Below, in pieces: positions 49,086 through 61,212 of a stretch of DNA of 64,000 nt. The stretch is from Nectonema munidae. Lineage: Eukaryota > Nematomorpha > Nectonematoida > Nectonematidae. The position numbers and the translations under genes are program-made. Where the stretch lies: positions 337,501 to 401,500 of the forward strand of contig JAUIRK010000875.1 of the NCBI GenBank assembly GCA_030549495.1, in the 5' to 3' direction. How positions within the stretch are numbered: the stretch's first letter is position 1; the number at the start of each line of letters is the position of its first letter. The notes below the pieces were generated by a model. It was not told the origin of the DNA. It saw nothing but the letters and a program-made list of their open reading frames with translations, and searched no databases.

Positions 49086-49895
49086 CACAACACATAACGC
49101 CATATGTAAGAATGGTTTCGGATCAAAACGCTCGAAATAATTCAAGCGTTATTATTTTTTGAAGTTTATTCTATCTGGACAGTTTTCAAAACGGTCGATT
49201 TGACACGAAATGATAGTGATCAATTTGACTTGAAAGATAAAAGTGATCATACAAAAATACATTATTTCTTTGGTTTGAAAAAGAATTAAACTATCTATAT
49301 AGGAAAATCAGTTTGAAACCAGAAAAAATGTGACTAATTTGGAAAACAAGAATATAAATAATTTCTGATTTTGGTTCAAAATTTCAGGAGTAGTTCAAAT
49401 CGATAAGATTGATAAATTAGAAATGTTGTATCTGTTTTTTATGCATGGGAAACAACAAAGTGTTAAATTTAACATATTCTTAGAAAAATATGTAGGATAA
49501 TAATTGGAAAAAAGTGTAGATACAAGAAAAAATCTTAAATTTTTAAATATTTTTTGTAGATTCAAGTTTCAGACGTTCTTGTATCGAGTGTTTTGGTTTC
49601 GGGCATTTTGGTTTCGGGCGTTTTGGTTTTCGGACGTTTTGATTCGAATTCATACATAGACAGCTCAGACACACAATTCCCGATTAATTTCCATTAGTCA
49701 GTGTCAGGCACAACACATAACGCCATATGTAAGAATGGTGCCGGTTCAAAACGCCTGAAAATAATAATTCAGGCGTTACTATTTTTAAAGTTTATTCTAT
49801 TTGGACAGTTTTCAAAACGGTCGATTTGACACGAAATGATAGTGATCAATTTGACTTGAAAGATAAAAGTGATCATACAAAAATACATTATTTCT
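49086..49895. repeat. Direct duplication of a 185-bp block, then of a TTTCGGGCGTTTTGG block
   Basis: 49086-49269 and 49709-49895 are near-identical (starting CACAACACATAACGCCATAT). The following block GTAGATTCAAGTTTCAGACG occurs after copy 1 at about 49544-49640 and after copy 2 at 49901-49975. Copy 2 therefore lacks about 270 bp that separate the blocks in copy 1. Within the 185-bp block is a palindrome (see findings). Three imperfect TTTTGGTTTCGGGCG units lie at 49590-49640. Confidence 0.9.
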
Positions 49896-49975
49896 AATTT
49901 TAAAATATTTTTTGTAGATTCAAGTTTCAGACGTTCTTGTATCGGGTGTTTTGGTTTCGGGCGTTTTGACTAGAA

Positions 49976-50510
49976 TTCAGTAAGAATACATCATACATAG
50001 GATTCAAGTTCCTGACACACAAAACATAATCCCATATATAAGAAAACATCATACATAGGATTCAAATTTCTAACACGCTCACACACACAATTTCCAATTA
50101 ATTTCCATTAGTCAGTTTCAGACACAAAACATAGAGCCATAGGTAAGAATACATCATACACGCTCAGACACTCAATTACCTATTAATTTTCATTAGTCAG
50201 TGTCAGACACTAGACCATCATACGTAACAAAAACATCATACATATACAAATATTTCCTAACATGCTCAGACACACAATTCCCTAATTTCTATTAGTCAGT
50301 GTCAGACACTAGACATAACATCATACACGCTCAGACACACAATTCCCTATTAATTTCCATTAGTCAGTGTCAGACACTAGATATAACATCATACATAAGA
50401 TTCAAGTTCCTGACAGACAAAACATAACGCCATATGTAAGAATACATCATACATAGGATTCAAGTTTCTGACATACTCAGACACACAATTCCTATAAGTA
50501 ATACATGACA
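49976..50510. repeat. Irregular minisatellite, CAGACACACAATTCC units
   Basis: Units of roughly 60-110 bp built from CATCATACATAGGATTCAAG, CACGCTCAGACACACAATTC and TTTCCATTAGTCAGTGTCAG repeat about six times in scrambled lengths. A first such unit is already present at 49655-49708. There is no coding signal. Confidence 0.85.
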
Positions 50511-50518
50511 CATATACA

Positions 50519-50710
50519 ATGAAATATGCAAAACACAAAATCAGCGGTATAGCTGCCTTGCCAATGAAAACACTCCAAGGTATGTTTACCTTTTACTAAT
50601 TCTTTTTTAATTTTCATTCAGCAAATGTATCATCAATCAAGAACTCTATAAGTGCAATTTTAAAAGGGAAGGTTGCTAAAAATAAAAATAACATGGAAGC
50701 ATTCGTTTAG
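50519..50710 (+). CDS. Possible spliced 49-residue microprotein
   Basis: Exon 1 (50519-50579) begins ATG and encodes MKYAKHKISGIAALPMKTLQ. A 42-bp candidate intron (50580-50621) has GTATGT, a TACTAAT branch-like site and a pyrimidine-rich TTTTCATTCAG. Exon 2 (50622-50710) continues in phase with NVSSIKNSISAILKGKVAKN and ends with TAG after 49 residues. Total 150 nt. The splice signals are unusually good, but the intron is much shorter than those of the HROB-like gene and I recognise no homologue. It could be chance. Confidence 0.25.
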
Positions 50711-51187
50711 AGATATTTAAGAATGAATTCTAAAAAAAGAAAGTTACTAAATTATGATTCAATACTAAAATAATACAGATAAATTGTTAGGCTTTGTGAA
50801 TAGTAATATTTTTAGTTATTGGTATAGCGTCAAAGCGAAAAACAGATGATAGAGGTGTCACTATTGAGAATCGAAGCTGATATGATCGGATGAGGACCAA
50901 AAAATGTGAATATTCACTTAGTTCGAAATAGCATTTTTAATGCAGTACATTAAAAAATTCAAATAAGCCGTACCAATATATTATATTTGTTAAAATTAGG
51001 TTTGCCAGCAAACAATAACTGAATTTATTTTTTCTTACTTTATAACTGAAAACTTTAAGATCAGCTTAGATAAGATAAGCTCTATTCTAATAATTGGTTT
51101 TCCTCCATCCGAGTATTTCAAAGTCAGACTCTAAAAGCAATTCTCGATACCAAATCTTCAAGTCTAGTTCAAAAATCATATAGGATC
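50711..51187. other. No recognised gene
   Basis: AT-rich sequence, nothing seen. Confidence 0.4.
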
Positions 51188-51299
51188 TCATCTCCTTCGT
51201 CGCACGACCTCTCCAGCAGCTGAGTCAAACTCATCAAGTTGCGCCAAAAATCCTCCGAAATTGTGTTTATTATGTCGATGAGTGGGCAAATTGTTAAAT
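51188..51299 (-). CDS. Possible terminal exon of an unidentified gene
   Basis: After a good acceptor (TTTTATATATCGCTTAG) the minus strand is locally GC-richer and open in two frames. One encodes a stretch including HNFGGFLAQLDEFDSAAGE and ending RRRR-stop at 51188. The other encodes ICPLIDIINTISEDFWRNLM and runs to a stop at 51169. I recognise neither, and no upstream exon was found between here and 52 kb. Confidence 0.25.
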
Positions 51300-51998
51300 C
51301 TAAGCGATATATAAAAATATTAGAACTCAGAAAACTTTAATATTTAATTTTATAAAACACCAAAATATTCATCAAAGTTTAAAAGGTATCAAATAACCTA
51401 CGACTTATAATACTTTTTAGGTCTGCTGACTAATTTAGATTAGTCTTAGTTAGAAAATAATTAAAGTATACTAATTGTTACTTTATGTACTAAATTAAAA
51501 TAATTTAATTCTAATAGCGTGAAATTAAAATCATAAATTCATTTATTGCTTTACCAAATTAAGAACTTGTGAAAATATAAAAATATTTTTCTTTCAAAAA
51601 CATCCTTATTTTATTTTAAATTGACAATACGACATTTAAATATTTAAATATGTTAGTCATCAACAATATAAAATTAAATTTTTTCTTTTATTAATTATCA
51701 AATAATAGGTTTAGTATAAATTTACATAGATAGTTATATAACAATTAAAAAGTAATATTTGAAATTTTCAAAAGGTGTATTTTTTCTCTTGCGGGATTTT
51801 CAAATGGCCAGAAAGCCACTTGTATGAAATAACCCTAATACATAAATAATTAAAATTGAAACAAAATATATTAATAACGAAAAATTAATATAAATTTACA
51901 TCTATGAACAATATATAATATATATATATACAGAATTATATTTACATTGATAATAAATATGCACAATACAAAACAGTATTATAGATATTTGGTATAAA
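51300..51998. other. No recognised gene
   Basis: Very AT-rich; nothing recognised. Confidence 0.4.
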
Positions 51999-52131
51999 GG
52001 TAAAGGTACCGTAGGGTGTTTTCATCAAGAAGTCACAATTGCGCCTCTTGTATTGAACTATGGGAAAATAAGGTTGATAAGGAATTGAACCCAAGACATT
52101 GAGTTATCGAAACCCAACATTACTCACGCCC
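51999..52131 (-). mobile_element. tRNA-derived SINE
   Basis: The third copy of the 17160 family: tail GGTACC...CCCTACGG and head GGGCGTGAGTAATG, with a degraded B box GGTTCAATTCC. Confidence 0.8.
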
Positions 52132-52168
52132 TATTATATAACCCCCTCATATATAGGACTATATAAAG

Positions 52169-54490
52169 CAGTGTTTTCCAAACTTTTTCAGGCCAACGCC
52201 CAAGAAAGTTTCAAAAACTTTTCTAACGCCCCCTATTAAAAAATTTATACATAAAAATATTTTCATAAAAAATGTTTTATTTATTTAAAAAATTAGATAT
52301 ATGTTTTTTTTTTAATGCAATGGATCAGTTTGATGTTTATTTGCTATGGCTCCTATATTTAGTTCTATGCTGCTGAGAAGGAGGCTTGCGATTTGCAAAC
52401 GATTTCTTTGTCTGCTGAGAAGCTGTGTTATAACACTTAAAAAAATCTTATTTTTTTCCTATAATTTCAGAAATTTATAAATTCCAAAAGGTTTGATATG
52501 ATTGTTTAAAGAGAGGCTTCAACTCGAAGTGATTTTTTAAGATAATCAATTCTTGCGTTTCACAATTAGTTTCATCTGTTGTATCATAAAGAAAAGGATT
52601 CATGAGCCATTCAGTTATTGTCATATTAATAAGATCATGATATCTAAATGTCGTGTTTTTGTGTAGAAAGGTCAAATGCTCACAATAAACAAGGAGATCA
52701 TCTATTGTAGGACAATCAAACGTCAAGTCTTTTTTGAGCATAATCACATTTGAAAATTGGGATAGCTCACCACAACCAATATTATGCCTTAAAAGTGAGA
52801 GTTTTTCAATGAATCCAGAAATAACAGATTTTGTCTTGATAAGATTTACCTCAGATTCGTGCAGATTTAGCTCGTTAAATATGGTGAACAGGTCTGTCAA
52901 GTAGGCCACATCACTTTTGCAAGTTATGAGCTCATAGTGAGTAAAACCGCTTCAACGAATTTCCTCTTGATAACCACCATACTTCAGTGTGTAAAAGCAG
53001 GGGATAAAATTCTTCATTGTTGTCTTTGCAAAGATGACGAAATAATCGCGTACATTTTATTTTGTTCACTGCTGATATAATGCTATCAAAAGATTTATGA
53101 AGACGTTCATTCAAGTTTTTTACAACTAAGTGTTGACGATGAATAAAACAGTGAACCGTAAGACAATTGGGAGCATGTTTTTTAAAAAAGCAAGGAAACT
53201 TTTGTCTTCTCTTTAGGGCTGGAGCTCCATCAGTTGAACAAGCAACGATATTACTAAAAGGAATTTCCTTCTCTTTGAAAAACGCATAAACTTTATTGAA
53301 AATTGATTCGCCTTTAGTGTCAGTTTCAAGTTCATCAGCAAAAAAACTCTTATGAAACTTTTCCATCTTTGATGAAATGGACACACGCCAAAAGCAATGC
53401 TTCATTACCTGGAAGAGTAGATTCGTCCAACTGCAAACTCAATTGTGGACTTTTGAGCGTCTCATATAAAGTTTCTTCAATATTGCACGCCATCTCATCA
53501 ATTCTTCTTTGTACTGAATTATTACTAAGTGGAATTGAATTAAAAATAGTTTGGGGAAAATGATGATGCACTACAGTACTGAGAAGTTCTTCAATATAGT
53601 TGGTAAAATAAGTTGTTCTCCAATTGTGTGAAGTTTCCCTGATTTAGTAATCAATTTTGAAATATTGTATGAACAAACAAGCCCATCATCACGCTTTTGT
53701 GATTGATTTGTGATAAACAATGTAATTCGATTACGGTTATTAAATTTATCAAGAAGTTTTTGAAATATGACATTTTTTCATTTGCTTTGTTTGAATGCAT
53801 TTTCGTCAAATGTTCTGAAAGCCTGAATGGTCTCATTGCTTCATTTGAAAATACTTTTCGCAAAGGAGAGACATTAGCTGTTGTTCATTTTTAAAAAATG
53901 GAATAAACCCAAACTTAAGATACTTAACGTTATACTGTTGACACTTTTTCTTTGAACTTTCTGCCAATTTTAAAATGAGAAAAACATAGTTATAACTTTG
54001 AATAAAGCAAATAGATTAATAGAAAAGAAGTAAAAAAATAGTGATTAATTAGAGCTCAAACGCGGTTGCTCTTTAATTGATTTGAATCACGCTTTTTAAC
54101 ATCAATTACGCAGAAAATACTTTGTTTTAGATTTCAAAAGAGTAATGCAGTTCATTAGTAATTTGCTTTGACGTCTGTATCTGTCAATATTGTGCGAGCT
54201 ATGTGCACGTGAGGCGAATAAAAAGGTCAGAGTAAAATATCTGAAACATGTGGAGTGGAGTACACATCATACATAAGCTTTTGTGAAAGCTCTTCTATTT
54301 ACACATGTTGAATGTATTATTCCGAGTTATCACGAGTTTCAATGATCTCGTAAGATTAAAAATAATTATATGGAAAATTCCACAGTGCCCTTTTGCGCGA
54401 CTCTAACGCCCCCTATCTCGAGCAAAACATTTGACGCTACATTGTGTCTTGATAACGCCCCCTAGAGGGCGCTACCGCCCACTTTAGGAG
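52169..54490 (-). mobile_element. ZBED5-like hAT transposon, broken
   Basis: The left end CAGTGTTTTCCAAACTTTTT and the flanking octamers ATATAAAG (52161-52168) and ATATAGAG (54491-54498, 7 of 8) define it; the right inverted repeat is badly eroded. The minus strand carries a BED-finger piece (CEKVFS...HLTKMHSNK, about 53870-53780), SIPLSNNSVQRRIDEMACNI, LSLQLDESTLPGNEALLLA (first catalytic Asp), NIVACSTDGAPAL (second), NCLTVHCFIHRQHL, and EVWWLSRGNSLKRF, where the usual LRWLS motif is altered. The C-terminal dimerisation block is missing. Several stops and shifts separate the pieces. Confidence 0.9.
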
Positions 54491-54498
54491 ATATAGAG

Positions 54499-55782
54499 TA
54501 TAGTGTTTTTTAATCCATCGTTTTATTTTTTTTTTCAAAAGACTGATAGATATAAATATATTAGATGTATTGAAAACAAAATAGTTCCAGAAATGTGGAA
54601 CTTTATATTTCATAGATCGTTTAAAAATTTATTTTTATAGAAAGGAACTTATAACAAATATTGTACAAAAAGTTCGTCTAATTAGTGTTGCTTGTTATGC
54701 AGCAATTAATTATTTATGTATGATACTACGTTCCGTAGATAAATGGTTATGGGATTTAAATATAATTTTATGATATTTTGTTATTTATACAACTTATATG
54801 CTGATTGTACCTTATTTTTTATGTGAGTACAAAATCAATATCACTTACAATATTTGGCCGTTAAGATATTATCCACTTTCTAAAATTGTATTATCATAAT
54901 TTATTCACTGATCTTTTCAAAACATTTATATTATGAAATTTTTATCCCTTAAGAATAACGAAAACGTATGCATGTAACATTTCTGAAAAAAATTAGAATT
55001 CATTGAAAAGTATTATATGAAATCATATCGCTCATGAAATACATGTTGGTTGATCAAAATAAGTTTTGATATCAAAGCACTTTCTCCTATAAGGCCATAT
55101 ATTCGCATTATGCTTAAGATGGTTAATCACAGTTTTTGTGAATTTGTTTTTAAGAGTTGGGAGCCTTGAGGATCGAAACCCTTACCTTCAACTGTTAAGC
55201 TGAGAGGTGCAATCTAACAACCTTTGAGGCAAAATTTTATATACAAAATGACAAGCTAAATATTTTTTTTATTTTTTATAGGTGAAGTATGCAAAAAACG
55301 AACTAAAAACGTACGATTGAAATTTAAAAGTTCAAATTAAATTATAATACACGTTTTATTTTAAAAAAATCAGTGAAATTAGTTTTCAAAAAACTTAAGT
55401 CATGCTGTAAATTTTTTTAGATTTTGTTGAAGCTCTATAACTTATAAACTTTTTTCCTTAATAGTTTTTATAAACGGCCAATCTTTGCAAAATGTTAAAA
55501 GTTATTTTATTTTTTGTAGCTTGCACCAATTTAGCTTTAACTTTGTTTTGAAACTTTTGATATACCTATAAATGCAATATAAAAAATTATGAATACTCTT
55601 CTTACTATCTAAAATGTCAAATTAATTAAAAAAAAAGACCTTAAAATAATTTTTTAATTATTTTTTCCACGATTAGTTTTTTTAATTGAAAAGATAATTG
55701 TGAATAAAAATAATCGCTAGCATTAATTTATTTTTTTTGTAACAAAAAATGCTTGTTTTCTGTTTTACGCTTGATTATATCA
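54499..55782. other. No recognised gene; one tRNA-like patch
   Basis: 55160-55230, on the minus strand, runs GCCTCAAAGGTTGTTAGATT to GGGTTTCGATCCTCAAGGC and can be laid out like a class II (long variable arm) tRNA. The acceptor stem pairs only partly, so it is more likely a tRNA-derived SINE head. The rest is AT-rich with nothing seen. Confidence 0.4.
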
Positions 55783-55915
55783 CAGGGATGCGGAGTCGTA
55801 GAGAGTCGGCGATTTTATCTTAAAGTATGAGTAGGAGTCGGATTTTTATTTATGAAAACAATTAGTCGGAGTTTCTTTTTTCTACTCCGACTCCAAAAAT
55901 TCATTTGATTCAACT
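55783..55915. mobile_element. TCGGAGT-rich MITE-like repeat
   Basis: CAGGGATGCGGAGTCGTAGA starts a block rich in GAGTCGG on the left and its complement CTCCGACTCC on the right (about 55890-55905). It is typical of a widespread hAT-type MITE with subterminal GGAGTCGG motifs. The right terminus is unclear; another GAGTCGGAGTTAG lies at 56393. Confidence 0.55.
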
Positions 55916-56642
55916 TCAAAATGTTTTCAAACAACTTTTGTTTGTTTTTTAACTTGTTTACTGTTTTGATGTAATGTAATGAAGCACAATAACAAAAACT
56001 TGCTAGTTGCTAACAATGATGCTAAGTTTTCTTACCAAATGTTAATGATGTAATGAAAAATCCTTTACCAAGTGTTGATGATGTAATGAAAAATCCTTCA
56101 CCAAGTGTTGAGCATACATTTTCTTTCTCACACAAGTTCGTCATTTAATTCAATCTTATATTTCTTGAATTGTTTTGGCATTCATTTTTTCGTGAAAACT
56201 GCCGCTATTTCGATTTTCAACTTCCAACATTTTCGCCCGTTAAATTTTGCTAAAAGTAAGCTTCTTATTTTTAATTTTTATAGTTTTCAGTTTTTAACTC
56301 CAAAATAAAAGAGCAGTAATCGTCATATAACTTATTTTCTTTGAATATTCTTAGTATTTCTGTGTGTATAAGTGTTAAACTAAAGTGGTAAAGAGTCGGA
56401 GTTAGATGAGGTATCAATATGCCGTAAAACTCCCAAAATGAAAATTTAATATAAAAGGACAATATTCTCGATTATATTACTATTATGCTATATTTTCAAG
56501 ATACATTCACTTTCTATTTCTTACTAAACAACTGTTTAATCCTTTAGAAACGCTAAAATATATTTTAATTTTAACGCCATCTATGAAAATAAATTTGAAA
56601 AAGTCCAACTACATAAAAATGGAAAGAATTCATTGTCTAAAC
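55916..56642. other. No recognised gene; 33-bp tandem pair
   Basis: A 33-bp unit (GTTGATGATGTAATGAAAAA and onward) is tandem at 56041-56073 and 56074-56106 (see findings). No other signal. Confidence 0.45.
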
Positions 56643-56824
56643 CAGCGTTTTTCAAACTTTTTTTACTGCCACCCATAGGAAGAACCAGCACCCATAATAC
56701 TTAGGTGTAATAAATACAAACTCTGTTCACTAGATTCATTTATTCAGCATCTCTTTTCTCACGCCCCATTTTATTTTTTACGCGACCCACTGAAGGGTCG
56801 GGACCCACAGTTTGAAAAACGCTG
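56643..56824. mobile_element. hAT-type MITE
   Basis: 182 bp with 16-bp inverted ends CAGCGTTTTTCAAACT and CAGTTTGAAAAACGCTG. The flanking octamers GTCTAAAC and ATCTAAGC match at 6 of 8. Confidence 0.85.
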
Positions 56825-56832
56825 ATCTAAGC

Positions 56833-57100
56833 CATTGATTCTCAACCTTTTTTATCCATGGAATATTTTATTCTAATATTTTTCACTAATAAAATTTTTA
56901 ATAAAGAAAATATTATATAATTAGAATTCATATTGAAATGAAAGCAAAACAATTTTAATTCAATTTTTATAATAATTATAGTGAAAAATTTACTTTTTTT
57001 TAATAAAAACCGCTATGAGCTGGTTTTCTTCATTTTACCATCAAAATATTTCGCCTGTGGACCCCTGAATTATTATGTGGACGCCTGTTGAAAAGCCCTG
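56833..57100. mobile_element. Second hAT-type MITE, adjoining
   Basis: 268 bp with ends CATTGATTCTCAACC and CTGTTGAAAAGCCCTG (imperfect inverted). It starts immediately after the 8-bp duplication of the MITE at 56643. No clear duplication of its own. Confidence 0.6.
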
Positions 57101-57389
57101 GAAACTAAAAATTCTTTATATCACTAGAAGCTTCTTTTATACATGATTTATTTTTGCGTATTATTTATTTGTTTGTAGAAATGCGTACATCGGTAAAAAA
57201 TTATATTACAAGTATATGAAGTATATAAATAATCGTCAGATCCATCATTAATCAGTATTTATTTCTATTATTCTTGTGACCTTGAAACACTTTTCATTGA
57301 TATTTTTCCTTACTGTAAACAGACGAAGCATTTTTCTATGAAAAGCGTATTCATATCATAAATTCGAAAACTTGTTCATTATAATGTCT

Positions 57390-59790
57390 TCATTTCGGAT
57401 TGTTTCCCTTCTTCCGAGTCGAGCATTTCTTCGTATACATACACTCATGATTCTGAAACCGCAACATATGTATATGAGGATTCTCAATCTTCGGATGAAA
57501 CTTTTAGTGTTTCGGATCTTGTTGCTCTGAATGGTACCATTTTTCAATGGGAACCTTTATTCTCAAAATATGGCAGAAATATTAGAAATGTTTCATCTGA
57601 ACCTCCAGGTCCCAAAGAGGAAGCAAAATCGTTGGAGAGTTCCTTGGATATTTTCAAACTATTTTTCACTCAAGAGATTATTTGTTACATATTTCGCTGC
57701 ACTAAAACAAAAATGGATGAAGTTTTTTTGCAAGTTTATTTAATTTTCTCTTTCATTTGTATGTAACGTAATTCTGAATGTTGAAATAAGATTAGGGATG
57801 TAGCAATTCCACATTTTGCCGATATATTATATTTGCCATTCACCGATTCCGTTCATGATCCTCTACCTTGTCTTACCATAATTTTGCTAAAACATTGGGG
57901 ACGTACATGCGCACTTAAAAATTTTATTGGGGGTGTGAAACCCATTTTGCAAAACCATGTCGCCCTTCTGAATGTGCGTCTCTCTCTGTACAATCATGTA
58001 TATGTATATATACAACCATATACATTTATATATGTATTATATATAATTTTACCTTTGCTATCATTTATCTTATTTTTAAGTTGAAAAATTTGAAAAAATT
58101 GCAATTTAAAATCTATTTACAATTATATAATATCCACAAATTCAAAAAACTTAAATAGGCTTTTTCATAAAAGTTTTCAAAAAATAACAAATAAAAGACT
58201 AATTGTTGCTTTAATTGAGCTTTATCCAATTCAATAGTTAAAAATTAAAATTAAAACTTCTCGTGTTAAAATGCACAAATATTAATTTTTCCCCAACTTT
58301 GCAAGTTGGTGGCCTATACTACCATTTCTGCTGCGATTAATAGGTACCTCCCTAATGAAGATATTAAAATGGATAAAAATCGTATTGATTATATTTCGTC
58401 CTTTTTTTAAGCTTTTAAGTCCTTCCACCTCCAAAATTTTAAAAAATAAATGATTTGAGTCAGTAATTTTTTAACTCATAAATAAAAAACTGCTAATAGA
58501 CTTTTTTTATTTTGTAGAAGTGAAATGAATAATTAGCAAAATTTGAAATACTGTTATGATAAGTTTTCAATTTGTGTTTTGTTCGTGTATTTTTCTGCTT
58601 TTTTCATTGGTCAAGCTAAAAATCAACGCCTTGACATAAAGTATCTATTTTCACAAAAAAACGATGAGCCTTTTCTCAAAGCTGTGATGAATCGAGATAT
58701 GTTCATTTTAATTCATGTTTTCACCAGCTTTGATGTCAGGAGAGAAAGAAATCTCAACGATAAGTTGTCCCAATTCGAATCCTACATGATCATTTTTTCA
58801 AAGCTGCCATAAGTATTTCACTCCTCATGACTATGTTACCATAGATGAGCAACTTATAAAGTTTCTTTGAAAATTTACAATCGATCCAAACCTGGGAATT
58901 ATGGAATCAAATGTTACCATTGCAATGATGCTCGTAACTATTACATTTTAGCACCTGAAATGTACGTTACAGTGTTGATAGACAAACGCTATTTTGCTTC
59001 GGAAGAAATTGGAAAAAGACTTGCAACACAAGCAGAACTGCCTCGGGGTTCTAGAATTTTTACTGATCGTTTTTTTACTTCACACGATCTTTGTAAATGG
59101 GCAAAATTAAATAATTACACTTTATGTGGAACCGTAAGAGCTAACCGTAGATCTCTAGTTATTAGACCTCAGTATTTAAAAGACTTAAAGTTAGATGAAA
59201 ATGAAGGTAAATTTCTTTATACTGAGTATTACAAAACACGCCACTAAGAATTATAAAGTTGTATATGTTTGTCCTCACAGCATTTGAGTATGATAAATTT
59301 GATAGGTGAAAAACATAAGCCTGAAACATTGATAGAATATAACAAATTTAAATCAGGTGTAGATGTTAGTAATAGAATGCTGAGAGAGTTCACAACATAT
59401 ATAAACCCTCAAGATGGCCTTTTCTGATATTTTGTAATTATCTGGACATTGCAGCTCACAATAGCTGGATTATACAAAAGTACAATTATCCAGAATTTTT
59501 TCCTTCAACTCGCAAAAGTGGGAGAAAGTACTTCATCAGAGATTTATCGTTGAAGTTAAGTGAACTATCAATGCGAGCAAGGTGCAATGATCCCTTTACA
59601 CACCGTCTTACAAGAGATCTCATAAGTTTCTATGGAATTGAGCAAGATTCAATTCAACCATCTACTTCTACACGAGGATATTGTTATGTTTCCACTTGTA
59701 AACCTAGAAAAAGAACCACAATAAAGTGTTCTAAATGCAACAAATCAGCCTGTAAATCGCATACAATTTATTTGTGTGAAAAAATGTGAC
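57390..59790 (+). mobile_element. piggyBac-type transposon, broken
   Basis: 57390-57750: an acidic Ser-rich N terminus, then TIFQWEPLFSKYGRNIRNVS and SLDIFKLFFTQEII, the start of the DDE_Tnp_1_7 domain. 58610-58810: EPFLKAVMNRDMFILIHVF and NDKLSQFESY. 58850-59247: YNRSKPGNYGIKCYHCNDAR, RIFTDRFFTSHDLCKWAKL (catalytic Asp region) and TLCGTVRANRRS. 59310-59540: SRMLREF and the conserved CNYLDIAAHNSW. 59690-59790: the Cys-rich C-terminal domain KCSKCNKSACKSH. A non-homologous AT-rich stretch occupies 57760-58540. Multiple stops and frame changes make it inactive. A terminus reading TTAACCTTCGCAAGACGG (inverted) may lie at 60051-60068. Confidence 0.9.
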
Positions 59791-60639
59791 AAATAATGTA
59801 TCATATCTTCATATTTTTTTTATTATTGAAAATTGTAATGCTTTGTTTTTAACTAATTTCATTTTTTCTTAATTTTAATCTAAAATAAAACTTTTTTCAT
59901 GAAATTTGTTATCTTTTTTTATAAATAATTTTTTTCTGAGAAAAATTAGGGCTGTTATAGAAATAAACGTGATAATTTGAATATAGGGTTTGTATATGTT
60001 AGTAGGCTAAATCTGCAATTCAAAAATGTATTGGAGTAAAACTCCCAATTCCGTCTTGCGAAGGTTAATATTAAATTGACCATGTTGATTTCATTTTTAG
60101 ACTCAGTTTTCGCAATTAGCGTGAAAGTGTCAATTATTTGTGATTTCAAAATATCAAGGTCTGTTATGTTTTTGATTACAATAATTATTATTATAGATTA
60201 ATTTTATAATTAAATATAAAATCTGTTCTTTAATTAGTGATAAAGCTTTTTTAAACATACAGTTGTTTTACTACTAGAATATCCAAATATGAAAAGGCAT
60301 TTGTGTAAGTGAAAAGAAATAGGATTTATTAAACATGCGATAAGTAATGATCACTGTCTCTCCATCCTCCAATCGAAAACAAATAAAATTAGGCGTAAAA
60401 TGATCTATTGATACTGTATCTGGTCTTCAGTCAATTTTGGTTAAAAGCTGTAACTATTTGAAAATTTGTTACAGTATCATATATATTTTTCAAAACATAG
60501 TATTCATTGAACTGTGGTGAATGAGAATTTAAATAGTTCGTGTTTATTATAAATTTCACTTTAAAACATTTTTTTTAATAAACGCAAGAGAATGTAAAAA
60601 GCTATAAATCTCCAAATTATTTATAGTCTTTACGATCGT
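59791..60639. other. piggyBac 3' flank and unassigned sequence
   Basis: It contains the possible TTAA terminus at 60065-60068. Otherwise AT-rich with nothing recognised. Confidence 0.45.
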
Positions 60640-61015
60640 GTGAAGAATTGATTGGAGATAAGATGGAAGATGGTGGAATGTACTCAATCCTAATAGATGA
60701 GTGTGAAAACATAAGCGAACATGAAGAATTATCGTTTTGCTTTCTCTCTGTCTGTATTGAGCTATTCTTTCTCTTGTTGGGCTAGAAGGTGATGACAATT
60801 GCAAACAAGGTAATTCAACTTAATAAAATCCTTGAAGTTATTCCCAGATATAATGGGATTGGGAGCTGATAGTGCAAGTGTAATGTCCCATAATAATGGT
60901 CGTGTGTTCACTGGACAAAAAATCTTTAATAATAAATTTGGAAAATTATAAAAAATTTCACCCATCCTCAAAATTTTTACTATGTGTGTCTCTGTTTGAA
61001 TCATATTTTGGAAAT
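60640..61015 (+). mobile_element. hAT transposase fragment, DUF4371-like
   Basis: GDKMEDGGMYSILIDECENI...SEHEELSFC (60655-60740) matches the first catalytic Asp block of DUF4371-type hAT transposases. MGLGADSASVMSHNNGRV (about 60850-60910) matches the second (GxDGAxxMSG). A frame change lies between them. The ends are not seen. Confidence 0.7.
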
Positions 61016-61212
61016 TTTGTACGAATAATAATTGACTGAGGTCAATAAAAATTCTTACTTCAGGGTTTCTGAATCAGAGATGTATTTATTTTCAAAAAAA
61101 TATTATAAAAATAAATCATTTATTAATAACGAAAGTATACAAAAAATCATTTCATTTTTTTAATTGATATTGGAAAGCGAGTGGGTTTTTTTCATTTTCC
61201 AACTTGTGTAAA

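Noticed and set aside
55160-55230. Functional tRNA gene
   Set aside because: B box and arms are suggestive, but the acceptor stem does not pair fully; a SINE head is more likely.
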